Positions 13,711 through 25,499 of a DNA stretch of 64,000 nucleotides are shown in pieces. The DNA is taken from positions 3,727,298 through 3,791,297 of the forward strand of contig LNAC01000102.1 of NCBI GenBank assembly GCA_002007465.1, read 5' to 3'. Numbering within the stretch: the stretch's first letter is position 1; every line of letters starts with the position of its first letter. This DNA is from Ailurus styani. Its lineage: Eukaryota; Chordata; Mammalia; Carnivora; Ailuridae. The position numbers were made by a program, and so were the translations under genes. Under the pieces are notes generated by a model. It made no database searches, was not told the origin of the DNA, and saw only the letters and a list, made by a program, of their open reading frames with translations.

Positions 13711-14117
13711 TTGATAAGTCTACAGAGCCACTCTTTAGAAATTTTAAAAAGTTGTTATGAGAAGTAATAATGTGATTGAGGAAAATCTTAGTACTAGAGT
13801 GTTAACTTTGTTCACAAGACACAGATATTCACTCTTCTGATTAACTATAGGATGATATTTATTCCTCTGTTTTCAAAAAAAAAGAAAAAGAAAGCAAAGC
13901 AGAGGCCATGCATCCGTAAGAAGAAATCCAACAGAATGTACCAAGACTTGATAAAAAAAAAAACAACATTAAAAATTACAGGAAAGAGCTACCCAAGACA
14001 GAAAGAGAAAAAATAGAATCATCCCATCCACTCCCGTGTCTACCAACATTGCTAGAAAGAATTGCTAATGACCAAGAGACAAACATTTTACTTTAACTAT
14101 GATTACCAAGTTGGGGA

Positions 14118-14151
14118 GAAAGGAAGGGAGGGAGGGAGGAAGGAAGGAAGG
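14118..14151. repeat. (GGAA/GGGA)n simple repeat
   Basis: It is a short purine run of GGAAGGGAGGGAGGGAGG type. Confidence 0.85.
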
Positions 14152-15690
14152 CCTGTTATTTCAAACCTTTCTAGGAAGACAAAACAGAAAACTTTCTTAC
14201 CTGAGTAGCTTGTAAATCTGCCAGTTTCAAATGACTTTAAAATAAAAGTCAGTGAAAGAATCCAGTGTCCCAGCTTCCCAAACTATAGCTTTGAGTGATG
14301 GTCTAGATTGCCATTGTAACGGCAGAATCATACCCAGCGGCAAAGGATGCGGAAATAGCATCTGACACAGGATCCTGCACAAAGTAGGCTGTTGACTTGT
14401 AACTAATGCCATAGCCAGCACTTTAATAACTATTCCTCATGGTTTTCTTTTTTACAGCAAGGTAAGACAAGGATACCAAAGTTATAATGGGAGGAAATAG
14501 ATCTTACTATTAACAAAGTTCCATAAAGTGAAAAATAAGGAAAATTGTCTAAATCACAAATACTCTAATGTTTGATATGAGATCTTTATAAATATGATAC
14601 CCATAAAAACTATTTCTTAAGTATATAGCATAATACCAGTAGAAACAAACAAGAATACCTAATTCCAAAATGGTCTGAATTTATACTTAGCCTGTGTGCA
14701 CCAATATAGTGCTCCATGTTTGCATCTATTCTAATTGGTCAGAGCCCATGCCAGGCCAACGGATAACATTTTGGTCTGGTAAACTGAGTGTGTTAGAAAT
14801 ATGTATATAGATGGTCCCATTGTCTATTGCCAGTCTAGATGACTCTACAACACAGAGCACCTAGCCATTTCCTTTGGTCTTCCCATCATCATGAATCACA
14901 GAAAAGTGGATCAAATAAGTATATTGGTCAACTATGACTAAATTATACTAACACAGATACAAGCTAATTAGACCTAATAACTTATAGTAATGAATCTTTC
15001 AGTGACCCTCAAAAGATATCACTACTACTACTCCGTTCTGTATAAAACTTGCTTGCTAGAATGGGCCAGTGTTATAACAGACAGCTGTACAACCATGCCC
15101 TTGGATTTGCCCTTAGATATCTTCCAGACTGCCACTGCTTGGCACTGCCAACCTACCTATAACTCCTGCAGAGAGTGGTTATGTCCAGAATAACGATTTA
15201 ATACATCTGCATTATCCAGAAATCTCCCTCTCTCCTATTACTATAACCACAAGAGTCACCTTAGTAAATAAACTTAAAGACTCTGAATTTCCAGGTTTGA
15301 GGATCTGAGATTTTAGCAAGAACATTCAGTCATAGATCATGTCGTGCAGTTTCTTTGATGTCAAGGACACAGTGCAAGTACAACGGGACTATAAAACATC
15401 AAGCCCCAAAGACCAGTTTTGCTTATGATGAAAATGTTCCCCAGGACCACATGAAATGTTTATGGAAAACCCTGGAGTCAAACAATCATTTTCAGGAGTT
15501 GTTTGCATTTTGCTTCAATGAAAATGCACTTGAAGATTACTTATATAATGAAAGAAATAGGCAAACCCAGTTTTAAAGGGTTTTTCTCTAATTTTTAGGT
15601 CTATCGAGTCTAAGAAAAGTAAATGCATTTCCCCTATTGTTATCAAGCTCCTTTTTACCACCTCTTCTTTCTTTTCTTCTGTGGTGATAG

Positions 15691-15755
15691 AAAAGATGAA
15701 ACATCTACAGAGGAGACATTCAGAGAGCCTGGTGAGACCCCTGTGTTTTCTACAG
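15691..15755 (+). CDS. IMPG1: IMPG1 coding exon 5
   Basis: The exon is 65 nt, with acceptor 'ggtgatag|A' and donor 'CTACAG|gtaagc'. It completes the Arg codon of exon 4, reads 'KDETSTEETFREPGETPVFS' then T, and ends with the first base of an Asp codon. It matches the human segment ending GEPGETIVISTD. It is acidic and Thr-rich, as expected for the linker before the first SEA domain. The pyrimidine tract before the acceptor is interrupted ('cttttcttctgtggtgatag'). Skipping would shift the frame. Confidence 0.92.
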
Positions 15756-16361
15756 GTAAGCTTAGACCTCCTCATTCACCTCCTCCTGAACCTTAATTCA
15801 AATGATCATGAAAGTATATTATTTAAAAGCAATCTTTAATTGAAGTTGACAGAATTCATAATATACTTTCTCAAAGCTAACTGATATTTCTAACTTTAGA
15901 AAATAATTTAAATGCATTGTATAAAACTTGAAAAATCTAGAAAAGAATAAAGGTAAAGCCAAGTCACCCATTATCCTACAACTTGGAGACAATCATTATC
16001 AATATTTTCAAACAAATAAATTCAAGATAAATGTCTGTCTTGCATCCTTTATATAGTCACAAGTGGAAAAATTAACCAGATCTCATTGGCAAAACCATTT
16101 AAATGTAACATATCTAGGATAGCACCAAACTAGGATAACACCTAGAAAAGAAGAATGGAGAATTCAACTAGGATCAAAAGTTTGAGTTATATTTTTCTTA
16201 AGAACATATTTATGTGATCTCTAAAAAAAAAATGAGGTAAGAAGGCATCTCACATCTGTAAATTCCATAATGACAGAAAAAGTGTATGAAATTTTGACTT
16301 TATTCTAATGTAAACTTCTCCAATCTCATTTTTGTGCCTGTAATGTTTTTAATTTCCATAG
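15756..16361 (+). other. IMPG1 intron 5
   Basis: This is a 606-nt AT-rich intron between exons 5 and 6. No repeat or other element is recognised. Confidence 0.8.
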
Positions 16362-16441
16362 ACATTGCCAATGTCTCCGTTGGACACTTCCCTCTCACTC
16401 CGGATGACACACTCCTCAATGACACCAAGATGCCTACAATA
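16362..16441 (+). CDS. IMPG1: IMPG1 coding exon 6
   Basis: The exon is 80 nt, with acceptor 'atttccatag|AC' and donor 'ACAATA|gtaaga'. It reads (D)[18 protein letters not shown] then [11 protein letters not shown] and NDT are possible N-glycosylation triplets. It enters in phase 1 and leaves in phase 0. Compared with the human protein as I recall it, about seven residues between the 'LL' and the 'NDTKMP' are absent here, with no break in frame. The donor lacks the usual G at the last exon base, so it is somewhat weak. Confidence 0.92.
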
Positions 16442-16639
16442 GTAAGAAGTTCCTAGAGTCAACCTATCTCTTCACATGCCCGTTTTCATTTTATTAGTAA
16501 CACAAGAAAAGAGAATGGGTGAATTAGCCATTCAGTATTACCAGTGCTGCATTTTTATCACTCCAATTAAGAGTCAGTGACTTTGCTCTATTCAGGATTC
16601 TTCCTTCCTCGAGGGACTGAGGGAAAAATGGATTGAAAA

Positions 16640-16785
16640 CTAGAATAAGGTGGGAGGAATTGCAAGAAGCAACTTTATTATAAACTCCAGGACGGCAGGG
16701 GCCCTTTTTTTCCCAGTACCTAACAGCACCTCATATACAGCAGGTATTAACCAAACATTAAAATAAATGAATGAATAAACCTACC
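16640..16785 (+). repeat. L2 3'-end-like fragment
   Basis: It contains 'CTCCAGGACGGCAGGGGCCC' and ends near 'AATAAATGAATGAATAAA', the layout of an L2 tail. Confidence 0.45.
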
Positions 16786-18399
16786 AGTCAATCAGTCAAG
16801 CTCCTTCTCCACTTAAGTGTAATCTTGGGCTGACAGTAAGAGTAGAAGTTTTGCTTTCAGTCATGGCCAGCATGAGTAGATCAGACAAATATGAAAGTGA
16901 TTGAAATCCTGCTTGTCAAATGGGGAAAAATACAAACTGTACTCAGACAAAGAAGAGTACTGGCCACACTGCTCTCTTTGTGTGAAAAGGCATGAAGGAA
17001 GAGAGGATATGTTACAGAATTTAATGTCAGTTATCAAAAAAGGGGAACATTTTAACCACTCCAAAATCTTTGAGCCAGACACGTGGCACTGAAGCTGGGA
17101 AACCCTGTCCTCTTCACTCAGGAGTGACAGGGCTGTGGCAACACGAGGTGGGCAGCAAGTTCAGAAGGGGGCGGAAGCATAGGGGTGACACATCTGAGCC
17201 CAGATCTTCTCATCTTTACGCTGCCACTGCAACCAGACCTAACTTCCCCGTGGTCTGTGAGACTTCACTAGCCTTTCCTCTCCTGGGAACCTCCACAGAA
17301 GTCACGGGTCAAAGCCCAGGCAGTGAGGACGAGAAGGACAAGAAGTTCAGTCTCACCAGCTCTAGACGAAAATTCAGGGATGAGAACCCTGCTGGCCATT
17401 CTATCTGGCCTATAAGCCTGTAGGCCAGATGGCTATGGATTTGCTGGAACTATTGCTGTGAACAGAGAATTAAAATGTTCCATTTTTCTCAAAAATATTA
17501 TTCCAAGAACAGTGGAAAGTGCTGTTGGAAAAAATTATTGAGATTAAATGTATTCACTATAAAATTTCAAAGGCAACTCTGTTTTGCCTTCTCTTTTCTC
17601 ATATTACTTGTGTCCCATATTCTTAAAATCTAATATAGGTCTCCCTTCTGCAGTAAATACCCCCTGAACATTTCATTTCATATTCACCACATCCTCCTCT
17701 TCTCCTTTTTATCACCTGCATCTATCACTGATTCTTTCATTCAGCAAACGTTTTACTAAAATCCTCTGATGTGCCAGACACTGGGGTATGTGCCAAAGAT
17801 CCTAAGAAAAATAAGACACGGTTCCTGCCTACGAGAAATGTATAATGCAAATAAGTACAACAAAATAATCTAATTGCTGTACTTGAAGATAGCGGATGTA
17901 TAGAATGGAACAAAATGATAGACCAGGACAGATTGCAAAGGATATAACCCTCAGTCATGTATATTCACAGAGAGTTTTGTGCATAAATGGCCACTTTTTT
18001 TTTAACTTTGGGAGAATTAATGAAGTGTGAAAATCATACTGGATTCGGGAGATTATATATAGGGTGACAAGATTAGCATATAAAAAGACTCTAGATGAGT
18101 ATAGCATAGGTATTAAATGAGAAATTCAAATATTATTCACTGCTCCAGGAGATTAGAGGAGACAAAGATTTCTGCCCTAAATGATCAGAGGAAATGTTAT
18201 TTTCAATGAACCATAAAATGTTGGTAAGAAGTAAAAAAGTGTATTGTGTATGTGTGTGTGTCCCCATGATTTAGTGCTGGAGGCGAGCGTGGGGAGCAGT
18301 GAGGAGGGTCTCTAGACAGGAGATTAGCACAAGCGATGTGACCAACAGTGAACAAGCTATCTGGTAGTCAGTACAGGGAGAAATGATACAGACTACAAT

Positions 18400-20233
18400 C
18401 ATTCAAGCAGCAACAATTCCATTTATAATTGTACAAAAATAATAATAAGATATCTAGGAATAAATCTAACCAAAGAGGAGAAAAACCTGTACTCTGAAAA
18501 CTATAAAACACATGAAGAAACTGAAGATGACACAAAGATATGGAAAGGCATTCCTTGCTTATGGATTGGAAGAATAAATATTGTTTAAATGTCTGTACTA
18601 CCGAAAGCAATTTACACATTTAATGCAATCCCTATCAAAATACCAATAGCATTTTTCACAGAACTAGAACAAAGAATCTTAAAATTTGTGTGAAACCACA
18701 AAAGACCCCAAAGAGCCAAAGCAACCTTGAAAAAAAAGAGTAAAGCTGGCATCACAATTTTGGACTTCAAGTTACATTACAAAGCTGTAGTAATCGAAAC
18801 AGTATGGTACTAGCACAAAATAGACATATAGATCATTGGAACAGAATTGAAAACCCAGAAATAAGCCTTCAACTGTATGGTCAGCTAATCTTTGACAAAG
18901 CAGGAAAGAATACCCAATAAGAATATCTTGTTGTCTCTTCAACAAGTAATGTTGAGAAAACTGGACAGCAACATGCAAAAGAAAGAAAGTGGACCACTTT
19001 ATTATACCATACACACAAATAAATACAAAATGTATTAAAGACCTAAATGTGAGACAGGAAACCATAAATATCCTAGAAGGGAATACAGGCAGTAACCTCT
19101 TTGCCTTTGGCCATAGCAACTTATTTCTAGACATGTCTCCCGAGGTAAGGGAAGTAAAAGCAAAAATAAACTATTGGAACTACATCAAAATAAAAAGCTT
19201 CTACACAGCAAAACAAAAACAAAAAAACAGGCAGTCTACAGAGTGGGAGAACATTTTTGTAAATGGCATATCTGATAAAAGGTTATTATCCAAAATATAT
19301 AAAGACCTTCTAAAATTCAACACCCAAAAAAGAAATACTCCAATTTTAAAGGGGGCAGAAGACGAGAACAGGCATTTTTCCAAAGAAGGCATACAGATGG
19401 CCAAGAGACACATGAAAAGATGCTCATCATCACTCATTATCAGGGAATGGCAAATCAAAACTACAGTGAGATATCACCTCACACCTGTCAGAATGACTAA
19501 AATCAACAATACAAGAAACAAGTGTTGGCAAGGATGTGGAGAAAAAGGAACCCTCTTGCACTATTGGTAGGAAAGCAAGCTAGTGGAGCCACTCTGGAGA
19601 ACAATATGGAGGTTCCTCAAAAATTAAAAATAGGACTACCCTAAGATCTAGTAATTACACTATTGGGTATTTATCTAAATAGTACAAAAACACGAATTCA
19701 AATGGATACATGCACCCCTGTTTGCAGCAGCATTATTTACAATAGCCAAATTATGGAAACAGCCCAAATATCTCTCAGCTGATGAATGGATAAAGAAAAT
19801 GTGGTGTATATATATATATATATGCAATGGAATATTCCTCAGCCATAAAAAAAAATGAAATCTTGCCATTTGCAAGGATGTGGATGGAGCTAGAGAGTAT
19901 AATGCTAAGTGAAATAAGTCAGTCAGAGAAAGACAAATATCATGTGATTTCACCCAGATGTGGAATTAAGAAACAAAACAAATGAACAAAGGAAAAGAGA
20001 GAGAGAGAGAGAGAGCAACCAAGAAACAGACTCTTCGCTATAGAGAACAAACATGGTTACCAGAGAGGAGGTGGGTTGGGGGTGGGTGAAATAGGTGATG
20101 GAGATTAAGGAGTGCAGTTGTCATGATGAGCACAGGGTGATGTATGGAAGTGTTGAATCACTGTATTGTACACCTGAAACTAATATAACAGTGTATCTTA
20201 ACTAACTAGAATTAAAATAAAAACTTTTTAAAA
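18400..20233 (+). mobile_element. LINE-1, sense, 5'-truncated
   Basis: It carries the ORF2 C-terminal part plus 3' UTR. A 193-residue open piece at 18989-19570 reads as L1 ORF2 C-terminus (for example FALKING-type text FFTAKQ... '[20 protein letters not shown]' and 'RMTKINNTRNKCWQGCGEKG'). It is followed by 3' UTR with a (TA)n and (GA)n run and an A-rich end. The upstream ORF2 and ORF1 are missing, so it is inactive. It is the only sense-oriented L1 of the five seen. Confidence 0.92.
19804..19823. repeat. (TA)n microsatellite inside L1
   Basis: About nine TA units lie in the L1 tail region. Confidence 0.85.
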
Positions 20234-21711
20234 ATAGAATGTACTACCTGGGCCTACTCAGTAGTTTAATTAAAAAAAACACACAAATTTTCATGAAAAA
20301 AAAATATAAAGAATAAAACGTAAATAAAATTGTTCAAGCACATTGAGATCAGATTGTGGAGAGCCTTAGAGGTCAGGAAAATAGTTTGGATTTTTATCAC
20401 ATGGGTAATAAAGTATCACTGAGGATGCTGGGTGAGAAGCATGGAAAATTAATCCAGTAGCTGAGGATAAATTAGAAGACTTCTCACTAATACATCTAAA
20501 GAATTTATTTAAATGTCTCATGTAAACTTTAAGTATGCCTAGTGAAATGGTAAGCTTCTAACGGATAATACCATATGCCATATTTTTCTTTCAACTTCCC
20601 AGCACTCTTCTATACCCATACAGATGCTTAATGTATGTCAATGAATGAATGAATGAAATCTTTTTTGTTAACCATCAGTAGTCTGACAATTGTGAGTCTA
20701 CATCCTCTGTGTGCTCTATTAAAGTTAGAGGCTATGCTGCTGTCCCATAGAAAAGAGGACTTTGTGGTAAGAAATGAAGAGAAACTACATTGACCACTGA
20801 CCACAGGAGATTAGTCCCTCATGTCATTTTCCATTGGTTGGTCTCTCTCAGCTTCCACAGTTCTAATTTCACTAATAAGAGAACATATACATTACCAAAG
20901 ACTTTCCATTTTCTACAGACAAGTTTCTTACTCTTTTAAGAAAGCTGTTCAGATTTCATGATCATCTGGGTGCCCAATATTGAAAATATGTCAAACCCCA
21001 AGTTTGAAACCCAGCTCTAGGCTGATCTGTACCTTGGGAGCCTAGGTGAATTCAGAACAGTGACAGACTCCAGTCCAGAGGGCAAGAAGGATGACCTCTG
21101 GCCCTTGTGATCAGAGGCCAAATCCAGGTCCTCAGAAGAGTGCTTCTCTTCTAGGTCACATGCTACCAAAGGTGGCCCAAATATGCCATTCTTTCTGAGA
21201 GATATTTAAAACCCTCTCTTGACCTGACAGTGCTTACTAACTAGCTTCAATGTGAAGTTTAAGCACAAAAGGTCTCATTAAACCAGTCTAGACCCTTCCC
21301 TAAAAAAAGATTATATTAAGTAATAGCTCAGCATCCTTAGGTTATTTTGGGTAATCCAGTCCTCATCAAAGAGTATTCAAAAAGTTACACAAGAATGTGG
21401 CACAATTCCAGTGATGGGATTATGTATGTATATGTACATATGGTATTTATGAATTATGTGTGTGTGTATGTGTGTAAATGCTTTCATGCACATAGTCATA
21501 CAATTGCAGTGTTCTCAAGGATTCTAAACTCATTGGAGCTTTGGTACTTTGTCAATGAAATTCAGAGGACACTTCTAGTTAGTAGGATTTTAATTCTAAA
21601 AGCACTTGAGCCTTCATGATACACTTCTTGGGACATTATCAATATATACTGTTTAATATTACCATATGATTATGCTTTATGTTAAGAGAAGACTTTTACT
21701 TTTTAATTTAG

Positions 21712-21864
21712 GAAAGAAAAGTAGAATCCACTAAGGTGTCCGAGGGTCCACTGGAGCAGAAGGTGGAGCTGCGCATCACTCTGGCAAACCAGAGGTTCAA
21801 GGCAGAACTCACTGACTCCCAGTCCCCATATTATCAGGAGCTGGCAGCAAAGTCTCAACTTCAG
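21712..21864 (+). CDS. IMPG1: IMPG1 coding exon 7, start of SEA domain 1
   Basis: The exon is 153 nt (51 codons), phase 0 at both ends, with acceptor 'tttaatttag|GAA' and donor 'CTTCAG|gtaagt'. It encodes [16 protein letters not shown] and then the opening strand and helix of the first SEA domain, '[20 protein letters not shown]' followed by '[15 protein letters not shown]'. SEA (sperm protein, enterokinase, agrin) domains sit in heavily glycosylated extracellular proteins. The human residue mutated in vitelliform macular dystrophy (a Leu early in this SEA domain) falls in this block, and a Leu is present at the matching place. Skipping would keep frame but remove the start of the domain. Confidence 0.96.
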
Positions 21865-22495
21865 GTAAGTGAACCCACCCCACACAACCACAGCCCAAGT
21901 CATGAATCAGAATCTGAGAGCCAACAGGACCTAAACCCTTTGAGCTAATATTTCCAACTTCTTATAACTAGGCATTCATTTTTAACCGTTAGAAAGAAAT
22001 CAAAAACTGCAGTAGGTCCCAAAACGTTAGGGCAAATGATCTCTAGAAAAGTTTTTCTATTCCAGCTTCTCTATTTTAAAAGTCACTTACATTTAGGTTT
22101 TCTTTAAATATTAGTAGGTTTTTAAATCTCCTTTAACTGAAAGTCACTAAGCACGTATTCTGTAGCTCTAAAATGTTCATGTAAGCACCAACCATGGAAT
22201 ATGCTAGGTTGAAATATGAATTTTTAACCCATATTTGTCTTATATAATGTTTCCACTTTTGCAGTTTGATGCAATTTAAAGCCATGGCATTTTTCATGGG
22301 TGAAAGTGAAGGCCAATTATGTTGTCCATGCCATCCAGTAAATTTAGGAGCTGCCCCAAGATGTCTCGTCCATCTCTGACCGTCATCACCTCTGCCCACC
22401 TCTTCATTTGCTGGAAGATAAATCCAAAGCACTGTGCTGACCGTGGCTTCTATACACCATGATAAGAGTCCTGCCTTCCTTTCCAGCCTCATCTT

Positions 22496-22692
22496 TTTTT
22501 TTTTTAATTTGCCCCAGGGGTACAGGTCTGTGAATCATCAGGCTTACACCTTTCACAGCACTCACCATAGCACAAACCCTCCCCAATGTCCACAACCCAT
22601 CCACCCTATCCCTACCCTCCCACCCCCCAGTAACCCTCAGTTTGTTTTGTGAGATTAGGAGTCTCTTATGGTTTGTCTCCTTCCCGATCCCA
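22496..22692 (-). mobile_element. LINE-1 3' end, antisense, with 19-bp target duplication
   Basis: About 200 nt of carnivore L1 3' UTR in reverse: T-run on the left, then 'GGGGTACAGGTCTGTGAATC' and 'GTTTGTTTTGTGAGATTAGG'. It is flanked by the same 19 bases, TCCTTTCCAGCCTCATCTT, at 22477-22495 and 22693-22711. This is a clean, strongly 5'-truncated target-primed insertion. Confidence 0.92.
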
Positions 22693-22794
22693 TCCTTTCC
22701 AGCCTCATCTTAACACTAGCTCCTTCCCATCCCCCTCCTTTGCACACTACTTTACAGGAAATACAAACCGCTTGCAAATCTCTTCTCACCTTTA

Positions 22795-23120
22795 GCCTTT
22801 CCATATGCTGCTTCCTCTGTCTGCAGTGTCCTTTCCCTGGGTTTCATTTTGCAAACTTCATCAAGGAAGGTTCTCTCCACCCATCCTAGGTTCAGTACCT
22901 CTCCTCTGAGTTAACACACAGTGCCTACTGCTATCCTGAGAGTCATCACCCTGTCTTGAGATTGTTCGTTTACATGTCTATGGCCTCTCTTGTCTCTGTT
23001 TCTCCCTCTTCACTCAACACCCTCATTGCCTTCAGGCTCTGGGTGTCCTCTTGAGGGCCGGAGCAATTTCTTTATCCCCGAGGACTCATCTCCTAATACG
23101 GAGTTGGGATGCAGTTAACT
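22795..23120 (+). repeat. L2-like fragment
   Basis: Text such as 'CATATGCTGCTTCCTCTGTC', 'CAAGGAAGGTTCTCTCCA' and 'TCTTGAGGGCCGGAGCAA' follows the order of an L2 3' region. Confidence 0.5.
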
Positions 23121-23934
23121 ATTCTGTAATTATAGAAATGCAACTGAAAATTGATGCATTCATCAGATAACTTAACTATGAACTACATTTGTGGATAGCC
23201 CAAGGATCTCACACAGCATGGGCAGGGAACCCACAGGCCCCTCCTTCTCATATGTGGAGAATTCAAGACTTACTTCCTCTCAACTGAAGAGATGATGAAT
23301 AAGCCAAAATTTTAAACCTCCAACCACTCCCTGCATCACCATTCAGTCAATAAAATGTAAAGAATCATTTCTACAAACTTCAAAGAGAAACCGTCAGCAT
23401 GGGGTGCTTATGAACCAGAGAAGTACTTAGACATGGATTATTAGATAGAGTGAATTAAAGAATAGTCTGTTAACTTCCTATTTGTTCTTTGAAATATTCT
23501 TTTCAGAAAGTTCTTAGTATAGTGAGAGTATCTTCAAAACTGGATAGTTGGCCAAGATTCAAACCCAAGCAGCCTGGCACCACAACCCCTATTCTTAGCC
23601 ATTATGCTATACTTCCCATTTTCCCCAAATAAATATCTACAAGACAGGAATTTTTGTACCATTATCAGATAAACATATCCATTCTAGACTCTAAAAACCT
23701 TATTAGACAAAAGACTATGTCTTGCTTGGTCTTATTCCAGAGACCCATCACATCAGTCCTGCTGGTTCCTCTGCATGGTCGCTGGCTTCTCTGAAATGGA
23801 GCCCCTCTGCTTAGAGCATCTGTTCCCTTTCCAGGCTCCTGAGCAACCCAGACCACCTAGCAGCCTGCCCACACATAACAAAGCAGCTCCACCACAGCCC
23901 ATACTCTCATCAGCACAGCCATTCAGGCCTAATC

Positions 23935-24240
23935 AGGAATTAATGGACAGTGCTTTGCAGTAATTTAATTTCCACAATAAACCTAATGAGCAATTTAATA
24001 CAAATGTCAAAAGGAATGCTTAGTTGTTGTCTGAATGCTTTCTCCTGTGCAAACATTCATGAGAACTCAACACGGCTGCCTTTTTATAGCCCCGTTAGCA
24101 TACATTCCAGCAGAATCAGGGAGGCCCCTGTGCAGTTAGTATTATTAATAAGGTTAACTGGGCACTTAATTAGCAATTTAGTGGTTAGCACTCCGTGATT
24201 GGAAGGTCCCCAGAAGATTATTTAGCAGAATTAACTGAAG
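23935..24240. promoter_or_regulatory. Candidate conserved non-coding element (unproven)
   Basis: This AT-rich, repeat-free block has several homeodomain-type cores (CAGTAATTTAATTT, CACTTAATTAGCAATTTA, TAATAAGGTTAA) and low simple-sequence content. No coding potential is seen. The call is inference from texture only. Confidence 0.25.
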
Positions 24241-25059
24241 GCCTTTGTCATCTCCTCCCTAGATGCCTTCTGCACCCTCCTAAGCATAGCTGACTCTTAA
24301 TCAATCACAGACAGGTTTACAAAGAGGACATGGACAACAAGCAAAATTCCCCTCCACCAGAGGCAGTGCCATGGAACACTCCTGGAGGGGAGGACGGCTG
24401 TCCCTGGAGATGTTCCCTGCTGCCCATGCTGCAGCTGTGGCCTTCTCTGAAAACAGTAGTTCTGTGCTTGATTGATTGTTTTCATCCATATAACAGCGTT
24501 TCTGATACCCTGGACAAGAAAGAGGAACAAGTCAGGGTCTGAATCTTCTCCAGAAACTGCTGCTCACACTTAAACATTCAGTCCCAGGTGTTGTTCCTGC
24601 AATGGCATGACAAATGCCTTGTGGCCCCAGAGATATTTGTCATAGGAGGCCAGAACAGAGCTGGAGCACATACACAGCTCCTTCCTACCTGCTCCCATAC
24701 TAAAGACGAGGTCCCCATTGCCTAAACTCCTACCTCTCCTCTGGTAAGCCTGTGGCGGCGGTGGAGGGGGGGCGGGTGTGGTCGGGAATGGCAGTGGAGG
24801 CACAGAAACTTATTACTCAGGCTCCCTGCCCCTGACCCCTATGGAGACACTCACCCTCTCTCCACTCACCTTCCCCGCACTGAGTCTTTCAAAAACAACT
24901 GACTGAAGGCCTGCTCTGTCTGCTATCATCAGGCTCCATGGTCTGCGGCCACTGAGGAAATAAAAGAAAATTGGGTTATCAAGAAGCTAGTAATCCAGTA
25001 GGAGAGAGAGAGACTAAGTAAATCAATAATACAGTATCATTGACTCTTTGCCCATTGTG

Positions 25060-25215
25060 TATCAGGCACCTATTAGTTATTCCTTACAGGAGCCTCCCAA
25101 TATAGGTATTGTTATCCCTTTTTGGCTAAGGAGATCAGATTCAGAGAGGCTAAGCAATAAACTCAAGGCCTTACAGCTAGAAAGTAGCAGAACCAATGTC
25201 TAAATTCAAGCCTAC
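25060..25215 (-). repeat. MIR-like fragment, antisense
   Basis: 'TATAGGTATTGTTATCCC', 'AGAGAGGCTAAGCAATAAAC' and 'ACAGCTAGAAAGTAGCAGAA' follow the MIR reverse pattern. Confidence 0.5.
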
Positions 25216-25499
25216 ACAACTACCTCATCACCTAAAAGCTGGCCTACCTTCATCACTGAAGTTACTATATACTCAGGGAATGAAAACTATTTTTAACATT
25301 GGTGCAAGAAAATATGACTTAGGAGGTAAAGCAGTCTGCTGGAAAAAGAAATCCATGATGCATTTCAAAGCCCAGTGTGATTTGGGGATTATCTGTGCAT
25401 CATTGCCTTAGTCCTTGGCATAGATAATGTAGAGTCAGCAGTAATTTTAGATACAGTGACAATGCAGTGGCAAGTCGATGAGTTTAGAGAATGAAGAGT

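Larger units (their letters stand above)
16442..21711 (+). other. IMPG1 intron 6 (5.3 kb)
   Basis: It holds an L2-tail-like piece (16640-16785), a sense 5'-truncated L1 (about 18400-20233), and small simple repeats such as (TG)n at 18245-18262 and around 21460. An open frame at 17070-17423 has no recognisable product. The remainder is unassigned. Confidence 0.8.

Noticed and set aside
15355..15576. 73-codon open frame just before exon 5
   Set aside because: No splice sites that fit the exon 4 to 5 phase, and no similarity to IMPG1.
17070..17423. 117-codon open frame in intron 6
   Set aside because: No recognisable domain, no splice context linking it to IMPG1, and the composition is not protein-like; kept only as unassigned.
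18989..19570. 193-codon open frame, the longest in the window
   Set aside because: It is the C-terminal part of L1 ORF2 in a 5'-truncated copy, not a host gene.
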